Below are positions 40,841-49,615 of a DNA stretch of 64,000 nucleotides, piece after piece. A program made the position numbers and the translations under genes. Source of the stretch: Bacteroidota bacterium (GTDB lineage Bacteria; Bacteroidota; Bacteroidia; Bacteroidales; Dysgonomonadaceae); assembly GCA_023424395.1 (NCBI GenBank), contig JAFADY010000055.1, forward strand, positions 1-64,000, in the 5' to 3' direction. Below the pieces are notes generated by a model that saw nothing but the letters and a program-made list of their open reading frames with translations, was not told the origin of the DNA and searched no databases. How positions within the stretch are numbered: position 1 is the stretch's first letter; each line of letters opens with the position of its first letter.

Positions 40841-41518
40841 ATGAAAAACGAATGTATCGATTGTGCTTGCGTGATGAAGTCGTCTCGCACGCTCAAAAGC
40901 TGCGAAGTGGAGCAGCTCGAAAATAATCATGCCGTGGTGAAATTCCGAAAAGGTGATTCCATCGTTAAACAAGGCATGTTTTCCACTAATATTGTTTTCC
41001 TGCGGAAAGGATTGGTGAAGATTCATATTACCGGCCCTTATCACGAGCAAATTGTGCGACTTACCAAAGCGCCGACTTATCTTGCCCTCCCCACTACCAT
41101 CGGTAACAAGGTTAACCAATATTCCGTAACGGCGATAGCCGATTCGGAAGCGTGTTTTATAGACCTGAACGTTTTCAACAAAGTATTGCAGGATAACAAT
41201 GAGTTCTCGTCGTATATTATTTTGGAACTTTGTAAAAGCGAGCTGGATGCTTTTCGCCGATGCGCAAACCGCACACAGAAACAAACGCGCGGTAACTTGG
41301 CCGATATTCTGCTCGATTTTTCAGAAAACATTTTTAAATCCGACGAATTTATGCTTCCCATCTCACAATCGGATATCGGCAACTGGGTGGATGCCAGCCG
41401 CGAAAGCATCAACCGAATTCTGTCGGAATTCGTTACCGATGGCATTATTCGGATGAACGGAAAAAAGGTTAATATTCTCAACAAAAAGTCGCTGCAAATG
41501 ATTAGCAATAACGGGTAA
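40841..41518 (+). CDS. Crp/FNR-family transcription regulator with an N-terminal Cys cluster
   Basis: A 225-aa regulator with a cyclic-nucleotide-binding-like beta roll (about 25-140) and a C-terminal winged HTH (about 165-215, ISQSDIGNWVDASRESINRILSEF). The N-terminus has C5, C8, C10 and C21 in KNECIDCACVMKSSRTLKSC, a cysteine set that could hold an iron-sulfur cluster as in FNR; this is an inference. The start at 40841 is set by the -7 box and by the family-like opening. It is divergent from the sulfur genes and has a Crp/FNR box in its promoter, pointing to autoregulation and redox control of the adjacent operon. Confidence 0.88.
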   Translation: MKNECIDCACVMKSSRTLKSCEVEQLENNHAVVKFRKGDSIVKQGMFSTNIVFLRKGLVKIHITGPYHEQIVRLTKAPTYLALPTTIGNKVNQYSVTAIADSEACFIDLNVFNKVLQDNNEFSSYIILELCKSELDAFRRCANRTQKQTRGNLADILLDFSENIFKSDEFMLPISQSDIGNWVDASRESINRILSEFVTDGIIRMNGKKVNILNKKSLQMISNNG

Positions 41519-41522
41519 AAAG

Positions 41523-43016
41523 TTATTCCTGTATATAAATTTGATCCCTCGGTAACAGGTTTTTAAGGTTTGCGATATTGTAAATCGTAACGGCTTGCGT
41601 TACAGAAGTGTATTCCATATATTCGGGAATACTCATGTCGTATCGGTCTCGTGTGGTGTGCCAAATTTCCCGATAACTGAAATTATAACCCAACGGATCG
41701 GTGTTTCGAAATGAAATGACGGGCACTCCGTTCATGGCGAAATAGGCATGATCACTGCCTCCGGCATCAGTTGGGATACTTCGGGGCGGCAATGTGCTTT
41801 TCTCCACTTTAAAAGGAATTTGCGGATGGTAATTTTCCAGTCCTTTGGTACATTTCAGCATATCTTCGTACATATTTTCAGGAACAACCAGTCCTGATGC
41901 AGCAGTTGGCCCTCCATCTCTGTTGAAGTAATTGGAAATTTTAGGTAATTTATCCTTGTTGTTCTCAACCCAAAATTTAGAACCCAATAATCCGAATTCT
42001 TCTCCTGCCCAAAAACAAAACAAAATAGTCCTATCGGGACGATTACCTCCGGCAGCCATAATCATTCGTGCCATTTCGAGATTCGGGGCGACTCCGGTTC
42101 CGCAATCCACTGCTCCTGTCGCGGCATCGTAAGCATCTAAATGGCAACCGCTCATCACATACTCGTCAGGATATTTCACCCCTTTAATTTTTCCGATAAC
42201 ATTGTGGTACTTTACCGGCCCTGGTTTAAAATAGTTACGAATATCGAATTCCAACATTACATATTCGCGCCGTTCCACCTTTTTTCTGATGGCATTATAT
42301 TGATCTTCATTGAGTTTTATATCGGGAATGGCAGGCAAGTTTTCAAAAGATAAATTATGCAAATTAATTCGGTCATACAAAGCAACCAAAGGTATAGGCG
42401 CAGCCTGTATTGTCCCCAAAATGCCCGCATCTTTCATTTCCTTGTAAAATAACGCAGGCTCGTTGATTCGGTTAGTGGTTGTGGCGGTATCATTTTTTTT
42501 AATGATGGATGCTTTTACCAAATTCGAATATTCAGAATTATCAATGGCAAACCCGTTACTCTTGCCCTCGATCAATATCCAGGCACCTTTGAGGCGGCCT
42601 TTCATTCGTTCGAATTCCTGTGTCGTTTTCGGCTCAATAAGAACGTGTCCTCTTTGCAATCCTTTCGTACCGGAAGTGTAGCTTGGCGTAACAAATTCCA
42701 ATATCATATACTCATCAGAATACGCACGGCCAAACCACGGGCCTCTATTAAATCCTACGGGCAGTTCCCCTACTTCCTGTATTTCTACTTCCAAGCCCCA
42801 GCTTTTTAATTTCTCAGCTACCCAATATGTGGCATTTTCATAAGCATCGGAGCCTATTAACCTGCCTCCGATCCTGTTGCTGAGAACATCCAAATGCTCC
42901 ATGGTTCGGTTATCGGTTCTACCCATCTCCATTATTTTTTCGCTAACTTTATTTTGAGCAGCAATGTTAATTGAGAACAGAATTAACAGAAGAAAAGAAA
43001 TTCTTATTTTATTCAT
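41523..43016 (-). CDS. Secreted M28-family metallopeptidase
   Basis: A 497-aa exported zinc aminopeptidase-like enzyme. The signal peptide covers residues 1-20 (ending SINIAAQ). A PA-type insert domain is present (about 100-240). Metal ligands are visible as H in SGCHLDAYDAATGAVDCGTG and the Glu pair in FWAGEEFGLLGSKFW, and the final H lies in GSDHAYFAMNGVPVISF. The family removes N-terminal residues from peptides. The ATG at 43016 (MNKIRISFLLL) is chosen because it starts the signal peptide. It lies close to the DUF5009 gene (34-nt gap) on the same strand and convergent with the Crp/FNR gene. Confidence 0.9.
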   Translation of the reverse strand: MNKIRISFLLLILFSINIAAQNKVSEKIMEMGRTDNRTMEHLDVLSNRIGGRLIGSDAYENATYWVAEKLKSWGLEVEIQEVGELPVGFNRGPWFGRAYSDEYMILEFVTPSYTSGTKGLQRGHVLIEPKTTQEFERMKGRLKGAWILIEGKSNGFAIDNSEYSNLVKASIIKKNDTATTTNRINEPALFYKEMKDAGILGTIQAAPIPLVALYDRINLHNLSFENLPAIPDIKLNEDQYNAIRKKVERREYVMLEFDIRNYFKPGPVKYHNVIGKIKGVKYPDEYVMSGCHLDAYDAATGAVDCGTGVAPNLEMARMIMAAGGNRPDRTILFCFWAGEEFGLLGSKFWVENNKDKLPKISNYFNRDGGPTAASGLVVPENMYEDMLKCTKGLENYHPQIPFKVEKSTLPPRSIPTDAGGSDHAYFAMNGVPVISFRNTDPLGYNFSYREIWHTTRDRYDMSIPEYMEYTSVTQAVTIYNIANLKNLLPRDQIYIQE

Positions 43017-43050
43017 GTGATATTTTTTTATGAAGAACGGAGTTTTTGAT

Positions 43051-44175
43051 TTAAATTTTGACAAATATCCTCAACTTGTACATCAACCGCAAGATGAAGA
43101 ACAAAATCAGGAAGTTGGCAAACGTGAGAATGGCCTGATAATAATCGCCCGTGTATTTTTCCAGCCCCCACAGAACCGAATGCGCTGCGCTACGGAAATT
43201 GACTACCATTCCCAATGTATAAGCTACGATGGAATTCATTCCATAATATTTCAGCCACCGTACACCTTTTTTGCGACCTTTGTAATCGATCAGATAATAG
43301 AAAAGCGCCATTAACAGAAAACACCAGCCTCCGGACCAAAGCGTCATGCTCGCCGTCCATATTTTCTTGATGATCGGGGTTTGAAAACTTAACAGCCATC
43401 CACCCAATAACAACGCCAACCCGATAATAAAAAGCATTCTGCTGTTCTTCAGTTTATCGGTTCCGTTTTTCATGATTTGTCCGGCAAAGACACCCAGCAT
43501 AGTGGTTACGCCAAAAACCATGCTCGTGAGCACCCACGTGTACCGATAGTTATCGGAAAAATGCCACGAACCGTGTTCGGTGTATGACACTCCGTCGCGA
43601 AGGCGTCCAAGCACTGCGCGATCTATTTGTTCGGCGATGTTTCCTTCGGGTGTGAAATCGCCGAAAAAGGTAAGGATAGCCCAATAGCCGATTAATAATC
43701 CGGCTGTGGTAATGATCTGCCAGCGACGCGATAAATGCAACAGCAAAACCGCCGAAATAGCGTATCCCACAGCAATTGCCTGCAACGTATTTGTGTAAAC
43801 ACGAATGGATTTGGGGTCGAAACTTAATAAATTTCCCTGAACAATAATTCCCAAAATAAAAAGGATGATGAAACGGCGGATGATCTTTTTGTAAATAGCC
43901 GATTTATTGGGATTGTATCTGTATTTCTCAAAAGCGAATGGCATGGCGGCTCCCACCATAAAAAGGAAGAGCGGCATGACCATATCCCAGGCGCTGAACC
44001 CTTCCCACTGCACGTGATCGAATTGGTTCAGAAAGAACGAAAAAACGGGTACATCGGCCCAATGACGGGCAAAAGCGACAAAAACAGGTTGGAAGAAAAC
44101 CAACATAAACAGATCAAATCCACGGAGAATGTCGAGGGATTCGAGGCGATTTTTGGGGATGGAATGTGTATTCAT
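43051..44175 (-). CDS. DUF5009 membrane acyltransferase-like protein
   Basis: A 374-aa integral membrane protein with about ten helices, of the DUF5009/COG4299 group related to human heparan-alpha-glucosaminide N-acetyltransferase. Motifs are RLESLDILRGFDLFMLVF (10-27), HVQWEGFSAWDMVMPLFLFMVG with a conserved His and Asp, and a terminal YGMNSIVAYTLGMVV. It probably transfers acetyl groups to sugars across the membrane; the substrate is not visible. Same strand as the M28 peptidase downstream. Confidence 0.85.
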   Translation of the reverse strand: MNTHSIPKNRLESLDILRGFDLFMLVFFQPVFVAFARHWADVPVFSFFLNQFDHVQWEGFSAWDMVMPLFLFMVGAAMPFAFEKYRYNPNKSAIYKKIIRRFIILFILGIIVQGNLLSFDPKSIRVYTNTLQAIAVGYAISAVLLLHLSRRWQIITTAGLLIGYWAILTFFGDFTPEGNIAEQIDRAVLGRLRDGVSYTEHGSWHFSDNYRYTWVLTSMVFGVTTMLGVFAGQIMKNGTDKLKNSRMLFIIGLALLLGGWLLSFQTPIIKKIWTASMTLWSGGWCFLLMALFYYLIDYKGRKKGVRWLKYYGMNSIVAYTLGMVVNFRSAAHSVLWGLEKYTGDYYQAILTFANFLILFFILRLMYKLRIFVKI

Positions 44176-44180
44176 TTTTT

Positions 44181-44300
44181 AATTGTAATTCAATGGATAT
44201 TCTATAGATATTCAATTGTAATTCGATTGATTAGTTGAGATTTTCAACGCCACGACGAATAACGCGAACAACGCGAGCGAATCACAATTGAATAACGCGC
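44181..44300. repeat. Intergenic hairpin repeat, copy 1 (53-nt core shared with 49517)
   Basis: A left arm TATTCAATTGTAATTCG (44209-44225) pairs with CGAATCACAATTGAATA (44278-44294) with one mismatch. The core 44245-44297 matches 49517-49569 at about 44 of 53 positions without gaps. No coding potential is seen. Confidence 0.7.
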
Positions 44301-44316
44301 AGCGAATATCTTTTTT

Positions 44317-45744
44317 TCAGTATTTTATATTCTTAAACAACACCCTATTCTCCCTCGCTTCATTTAAACGAACAAGTATTGCTTCGCGACTGAGTTTGGA
44401 GAAATCTGTATCTTCGTTTCCAGTAATGAAATTGAGCAGCGCGTGCAGTTCTGCGTCAGAAAACTGCGACATAATCTCGTCGAACGGTTCTTTGGTCCCT
44501 ATTTCGAACCGAATAAACGCCAACCGCGATTTAGCCGTGGGATAATCGGGCGCAATTTCCAATAATTCTTCCAGATAATTGGCTGCCTGTTCGTATTTTT
44601 CCTGCACCACGCTGATGTTTGCCAAACGGTCGAGAATATCTTCGTTTCCTTCCGAAATAAGCGCCGCTTTCATGTACGAAGTTTCCGCCTGCACAAAATC
44701 TTCGGCGTAAAAGGCCAATTCACCCTCCAACATATAGTAATCCAGCGAGTCTTTTTCATCGTCAGGGATTTGCTCAAAAAGTTCTTTCGCTTTCTGCAAA
44801 TCACCTTTGTTGAGATACACGAATGCGCGCTTGGCGGTGATTCCTTTCGTACCAAAAATCGCTTCTTTTTTATCTACCAGCTTCATCATTTCGTCGTATT
44901 CTTCCATAGCTTCGTACGCTTCGAGCAGCGAGTCGTAGACCGATTCGTCGTTGGGAGCCTGTTCAAGACATTGCTCAAAAATGCGGATGGCTTCTTCTAC
45001 ATTATCGTTCAGATAAAGCGATAACGCTTTCATTTTTAATACAGAAGGATCGTTCTCGTTGATGGTGAGCGCAAAATCGAATGCATCGATGGCTTTGTCG
45101 TTTTCGCTACTCATTGAATACAGCTTCCCGATATTTACCCATCCGTCGAACGAATAAGGGTCGATATCAAGCAGCTTGTTGTTGTTCTCGATGGCTTTGT
45201 CAAAATCGCCCTTCATTTCGTAGGCATAGGACAAATCAATGAGTGCATCGGGATTTCCTTCATCTATTTTCATGCTCTCTTCGAGAAAGAAAATAGCGCG
45301 GTCGAACCGATCGACATCGTTGAGCAGAAAAGCTGTTTCCGTGATGAAAATATACAGATCGTTTACCGAAAGTTCTTGTTCGAGCGTGCTTTTAATGATT
45401 TTCTCGGCTTCCTCGTAACGGTCGAGATGCAGCAAACTTTCGATTTTGAGTAACGGTAAGTCCACTTCGCCCTCATCGGAAATGTACTGAAGGTAATCCA
45501 GCGCTTCTTCGTACATTTCGGAATACACGAGCGCTTTGCCCCTCATCAGCATCAATTCTGAACTGCCGGGGTGCATCTTGAGACCTTCTTCAATCAGTAA
45601 TTCGGCCTCATCGTTATCGCCGATAGAATTATAGTACTCCGCCAAATTCGCGAACTCGTCGGCATCGAGGTACATTTTCTTGCCGAGTGCGCGCATTTGC
45701 TCGTACTTTTCTATTAAAGATGATATGTCAAGTTCTTCGTCCAT
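44317..45744 (-). CDS. TPR-repeat protein
   Basis: A 475-aa acidic soluble protein consisting almost entirely of tetratricopeptide repeats, at least ten being visible. Examples are LAEYYNSIGDNDEAELLIEEG near 32-52, LSYAYEMKGDFDKAIENNNKL, GWVNIGKLYSMSSENDKAIDAF and YKQA-like helices toward the C-terminus. There is no signal peptide or membrane segment. TPR proteins scaffold protein assemblies; no partner is indicated here. Located 74 nt downstream of glnS on the same strand, with a degenerate tandem block between. Confidence 0.85.
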   Translation of the reverse strand: MDEELDISSLIEKYEQMRALGKKMYLDADEFANLAEYYNSIGDNDEAELLIEEGLKMHPGSSELMLMRGKALVYSEMYEEALDYLQYISDEGEVDLPLLKIESLLHLDRYEEAEKIIKSTLEQELSVNDLYIFITETAFLLNDVDRFDRAIFFLEESMKIDEGNPDALIDLSYAYEMKGDFDKAIENNNKLLDIDPYSFDGWVNIGKLYSMSSENDKAIDAFDFALTINENDPSVLKMKALSLYLNDNVEEAIRIFEQCLEQAPNDESVYDSLLEAYEAMEEYDEMMKLVDKKEAIFGTKGITAKRAFVYLNKGDLQKAKELFEQIPDDEKDSLDYYMLEGELAFYAEDFVQAETSYMKAALISEGNEDILDRLANISVVQEKYEQAANYLEELLEIAPDYPTAKSRLAFIRFEIGTKEPFDEIMSQFSDAELHALLNFITGNEDTDFSKLSREAILVRLNEARENRVLFKNIKY

Positions 45745-45755
45745 TCTTTAGGCGT

Positions 45756-45790
45756 TGGGCTTAGGGCAAAGAGGTTTGGGCAATGAAAGT
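45756..45790. repeat. Degenerate tandem block between glnS and the TPR gene
   Basis: Imperfect repeats of GGGC-A/T-A-rich units (GTTGGGCTTAGGGCAAAG, TTGGGCAATG) fill this junction. Confidence 0.4.
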
Positions 45791-45818
45791 TCAGTACTTT
45801 GCTCATCGCCCTACGCTC

Positions 45819-47513
45819 TTATCCGTTTTGTTTTTTCCACGAATCTTTGAGTGCAACCGTTCGGTTGAAAACGAGATTTTGGGGGGTTGATTCTTTGTCT
45901 ACATTGAAATAGCCGATGCGTTGAAACTGAAAACTATCAAGCGGTTTGGCATTTTTCAAATATTCTTCTACTTTGCAGTTTTTCTTCACGATAAGCGAAT
46001 CGGGATTAAGCAGTTCACGGAAATCGGCATCTTTTTCGCCTGCAGGGTCTTCCACCATAAACAGGCGGTCGTACAGGCGTACTTCCGCATCGATGGCGTG
46101 CTGTGCCGACACCCAGTGAATGGTGCCTTTTACCTTTCGGTTGGCTTCGGGCATACCGCTTTTGGTTTGCGGGTCGTATTCGGCGTACACTTCGATAACG
46201 TTACCGTCTTCGCCTTTTTTGCATCCGGTGCATTTTATGATGTATCCGTTTTTGAGGCGTACCTCGTTGCCGGGAGTAAGGCGGAAATATTTTCGGGGAG
46301 CGTCTTCCATAAAATCGTCGCGTTCAATCCAGAGTTCACGTGAGAATTTTATTTCGCGTGTGCCCATTGATTCGTCTTCGGGATTGTTCACGGCTTCCAT
46401 TTCTTCCACTTGATTTTGGGGATAATTGGTAAGTATGAGTTTTACCGGGTCGATAACGCCCGAAACGCGGATGGCTTTTTTGTTGAGGTCTTCGCGTACG
46501 GCAAATTCGAGCAATGAAACATCAATCATTCCATCGTATTTGGTGTAGCCAATGCTGTCCACAAAATTGCGGATGGATTGCGGCGTATAGCCGCGGCGGC
46601 GCAAGCCGCCAAGCGTTGGCATACGAGGGTCATCCCATCCGGTAACGAGATTTTCCTGCACGAGTTGAAGCAGTTTTCGTTTGCTCATCATCGTGTAAGT
46701 CATATTCAAACGGTTAAATTCGGTTTGCCTCGGACGATAATCGCTGTCGGCTAATTGGTCGATAAACCAATCATAGAGCGGACGATGCACTTCAAACTCC
46801 AATGTGCAGAGCGAGTGTGTTACCCCTTCAAAGTAGTCGGACTGCCCGTGTGCGAAGTCGTACATCGGATAGGCTTTCCATTGCGTGCCGGTGCGGTGGT
46901 GCGGAATATGGATGACGCGATAGATAATTGGGTCGCGGAAGTGCATATTGCTCGATGCCATATCGATTTTGGCGCGCAATACCATTTTGCCTTCGGGTAT
47001 TTCGCCGCTGTTCATTTTGTGAAACAAGTCGAGAGACTCTTCTACAGGACGGTCGCGATACGGACTGTGTGTTCCTGCAACGGTGGGCGTACCTTTTTGC
47101 GTGGCTATCTCTTCTGCCGATTGTTCGTCGATATAGGCTTTGCCGTCTTTTATTAGTTGCACGGCAAAATCCCAAAGCTGCTGAAAATAGTCCGAAGCGT
47201 AGTACACGTTTCCCCACTGAAATCCAAGCCATTGAATGTCTTCCATAATGGAATCGACGTATTCCACGTCTTCTTTCACGGGATTGGTATCATCAAACCG
47301 AAGGTTACAAACACCGTTGTAATCTTCTGCAATGCCAAAATCCATACAGATGGCTTTGGCGTGTCCGATGTGCAGGTAGCCGTTGGGTTCGGGCGGGAAA
47401 CGGGTTTGTAGTTTTCCGTTGTTTTTACCTTCTCTTAAATCGTTTTCTACAATCTGCTCGATGAAATTGAGGGATTTTTTTGGTTCCTCAATGGTGGGAT
47501 TTTCTGTTTGCAT
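45819..47513 (-). CDS. glnS: Glutaminyl-tRNA synthetase
   Basis: GlnRS charges tRNA-Gln directly. The 564-aa class I synthetase has the HIGH motif in PPEPNGYLHIGHAKAI (about 40-56), the KMSKS-like MSKRKLLQLV near 275, and a complete C-terminal anticodon-binding double beta barrel (ending at FNRTVALKDSW). The insertion EDVEYVDSIMEDIQWLGFQW fits GlnRS and not GluRS. Presence of GlnRS in Bacteroidota is usual. Length is normal. Confidence 0.96.
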   Translation of the reverse strand: MQTENPTIEEPKKSLNFIEQIVENDLREGKNNGKLQTRFPPEPNGYLHIGHAKAICMDFGIAEDYNGVCNLRFDDTNPVKEDVEYVDSIMEDIQWLGFQWGNVYYASDYFQQLWDFAVQLIKDGKAYIDEQSAEEIATQKGTPTVAGTHSPYRDRPVEESLDLFHKMNSGEIPEGKMVLRAKIDMASSNMHFRDPIIYRVIHIPHHRTGTQWKAYPMYDFAHGQSDYFEGVTHSLCTLEFEVHRPLYDWFIDQLADSDYRPRQTEFNRLNMTYTMMSKRKLLQLVQENLVTGWDDPRMPTLGGLRRRGYTPQSIRNFVDSIGYTKYDGMIDVSLLEFAVREDLNKKAIRVSGVIDPVKLILTNYPQNQVEEMEAVNNPEDESMGTREIKFSRELWIERDDFMEDAPRKYFRLTPGNEVRLKNGYIIKCTGCKKGEDGNVIEVYAEYDPQTKSGMPEANRKVKGTIHWVSAQHAIDAEVRLYDRLFMVEDPAGEKDADFRELLNPDSLIVKKNCKVEEYLKNAKPLDSFQFQRIGYFNVDKESTPQNLVFNRTVALKDSWKKQNG

Positions 47514-47534
47514 ATATCTTATTTCTTTATTTTT

Positions 47535-48353
47535 TCACTTCAATAATTTTCTATTTTCCACTTCACTCAACACACTCATTTGCTGAATAGCAATTTTGTT
47601 GAGCTTTATCAATCGTTCTTGTTGCGGCATCTCTTCGTTGATGAAAACCGCATTCAAATTCTCCATATTCGACAGGCAAATCAATTCGTTGATGGATGCA
47701 TAATCACGAATATTTCCTTTGAGCTCGGAATTTTCATCGCGCCATTGTTTTGCCGTTTTCCCAAATAATGCCATATTTAATACATCGGCTTCATTGGCAT
47801 AAACGATAGACGTTTGTTGTGGCGTAAGTTCTTCGGGAATCAAATTTTGTTTAATGGCATCGGTATGAATGCGATAGTTTATTTTTGCCAATTCCCGCTT
47901 TGCCGACCAACCGATTTGGGCTTGCTCTTCTTCTTTGAGGCGTTGAAACTCTTTTACAATATACAACTCAAACTCAACAGAAATCCAACTTGCAAATTTA
48001 AACGCAATATCCTTTTGCGCATAAGTGCCTCCACCACTTCCAGTTTTAGTAATTAGACCGATGGAATTCGTAATCTCAATCCAACGCGTAGGACTCATTG
48101 TGAATGAGTTGCTGCCTGCCTCTCTCAAAAGGGGGTCGAATTCGACCCCTTTAAAATTAGGGTTATTAAGTTGTTCCCAAAGCCCCATATATTCTAAGGT
48201 GTTCTTCAGCCTTAACCAATTTTTTACTACATCTTTCGGTTCAACGGGATTTTTTTGTTTGGCTATATCGGTCAAACTAATATAATCAATTCCATTTAGG
48301 GTGAGTGTCCTAATTGAAATTTCTTTGACTTTTAAGTTATTAATTTTTGCCAT
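47535..48353 (-). CDS. KilA-N domain protein
   Basis: A 272-aa protein with an N-terminal KilA-N domain (about 10-120, with YISLTDIAKQKNPVEPKDVVKNWLR, NTLEYMGLWEQL and the TGSGGGTYAQKDIAFKFASWIS motif). KilA-N domains bind nucleic acid and are typical of phages and mobile elements. The remainder (120-272) is helical, rich in charged residues. No other phage gene is nearby; it stands alone between glnS and tsaD, 53 nt downstream of tsaD, and is probably a domesticated phage-derived protein with unknown regulatory role. Confidence 0.88.
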   Translation of the reverse strand: MAKINNLKVKEISIRTLTLNGIDYISLTDIAKQKNPVEPKDVVKNWLRLKNTLEYMGLWEQLNNPNFKGVEFDPLLREAGSNSFTMSPTRWIEITNSIGLITKTGSGGGTYAQKDIAFKFASWISVEFELYIVKEFQRLKEEEQAQIGWSAKRELAKINYRIHTDAIKQNLIPEELTPQQTSIVYANEADVLNMALFGKTAKQWRDENSELKGNIRDYASINELICLSNMENLNAVFINEEMPQQERLIKLNKIAIQQMSVLSEVENRKLLK

Positions 48354-48406
48354 ATCAGTTATTGACTAAACCCCCTCATAAATATGGGGTTTAAAAAAAT
48401 TCTGCA

Positions 48407-49423
48407 TTAAATCTCCACCCTCGCATACGGCGCCACATCATATCCGCAAAACTCGCCTTTCAGATATTTATAATAGCCACTGATAGCCACCATGGCCGCA
48501 TTATCGGTTGTGTAGGCGAATTTGGGAATGTGAATTTTCCATCCGTAACGACGACTGTATTCCTCAAAAGCATTACGCAATCCCGAATTAGCCGACACTC
48601 CGCCGGCAACGGCAACTTCTTTTATTTTCAACTCTTTAGTGGCTCTGTACAACTTGTTCATCAAAATATCCACGATGGTTTTTTGTAACGCTGCGCAAAG
48701 GTCTTCCTTGTTTTTTTCGATGAAATCGGCATCGGTTTTCAACTCATCGCGCAAGAAATAGAGAAACGACGTTTTCAATCCGCTAAAGCTATAATCGTAA
48801 CCTGCAATGTTGGGCTTACTGAATTTAAATCGGTCGGGATTACCCATTTTTGCCAATTTATCTACTACCGGTCCACCCGGATAACCCAATCCCATCACTT
48901 TGGCGCACTTATCGAACGCTTCGCCTGCGGCGTCGTCGATGGTTTGACCGATGATTTCCATTTCGTCGTGCGATCTCACCAAAATGATCTGCGAATTTCC
49001 GCCCGAGACCAATAGGCACAAAAACGGAAATTTCGGCTGATTGTTGTCGTTTTCATCCTCCTTAATAAAGTGCGCCAACACGTGAGCCTGCAAATGATTC
49101 ACATCAATCATCGGAATATTCAGCGCCGATGAAAAACCTTTGGCAAACGATGTTCCTACCAATAACGAACCCAACAATCCCGGCCCGCGCGTGAAAGCTA
49201 TTGCCGATAGTTCGCTCTTATCGATTCCTGCCTGTTTCAGCGCATCGTGTACTACGGGAATAATATTTTGTTGATGCGCACGCGATGCCAATTCGGGCAC
49301 AACGCCTCCATAGCGTTCGTGAACCGCCTGCGAGGCTATCACGTTCGATAAGATTACACCATCGCGGATAACTGCCGCCGATGTGTCGTCGCAAGATGAT
49401 TCTATGCCAAGAATTGTAATCAT
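48407..49423 (-). CDS. tsaD: tRNA N6-adenosine threonylcarbamoyltransferase TsaD
   Basis: TsaD transfers the threonylcarbamoyl group to A37 of ANN-decoding tRNAs, together with TsaB and TsaE. The 338-aa protein starts MITILGIESSCDDTSAAV, with the metal-binding histidines H110 and H114 in VNHLQAHVLAH, the ATPase-fold motifs LLVSGGNSQI and GEAFDKCAKVMGLGYPGG, and VAVAGGVSANSGLR near 270. Length is normal. A probable promoter lies 193-200 nt upstream, so the leader would contain the hairpin repeat at 49464-49587. Confidence 0.96.
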   Translation of the reverse strand: MITILGIESSCDDTSAAVIRDGVILSNVIASQAVHERYGGVVPELASRAHQQNIIPVVHDALKQAGIDKSELSAIAFTRGPGLLGSLLVGTSFAKGFSSALNIPMIDVNHLQAHVLAHFIKEDENDNNQPKFPFLCLLVSGGNSQIILVRSHDEMEIIGQTIDDAAGEAFDKCAKVMGLGYPGGPVVDKLAKMGNPDRFKFSKPNIAGYDYSFSGLKTSFLYFLRDELKTDADFIEKNKEDLCAALQKTIVDILMNKLYRATKELKIKEVAVAGGVSANSGLRNAFEEYSRRYGWKIHIPKFAYTTDNAAMVAISGYYKYLKGEFCGYDVAPYARVEI

Positions 49424-49463
49424 TAACCCCTTCCAACTTCCCCTAAAGGGGAAGGGTTTTTAT

Positions 49464-49587
49464 TCAGTTGATATTCATTGGTATTCGGTTGTAATTAGTT
49501 GTGACGGGAATTAGTTCAACGACGCAACGAATAACGCGAGCAAAGCGATTGAATTACAACTGAATAACGTTCCGATTCATTCGGAAC
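49464..49587. repeat. Intergenic hairpin repeat, copy 2 (53-nt core shared with 44245)
   Basis: A left arm TATTCGGTTGTAATTA (49482-49497) is complementary to GAATTACAACTGAATA (49551-49566). The core 49517-49569 aligns with copy 1. A short extra hairpin GTTCCGA-ttca-TTCGGAAC follows. It probably lies in the tsaD leader. Confidence 0.7.
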
Positions 49588-49615
49588 AAATTACGGCTTG
49601 TAGCCGATAAAGTTA

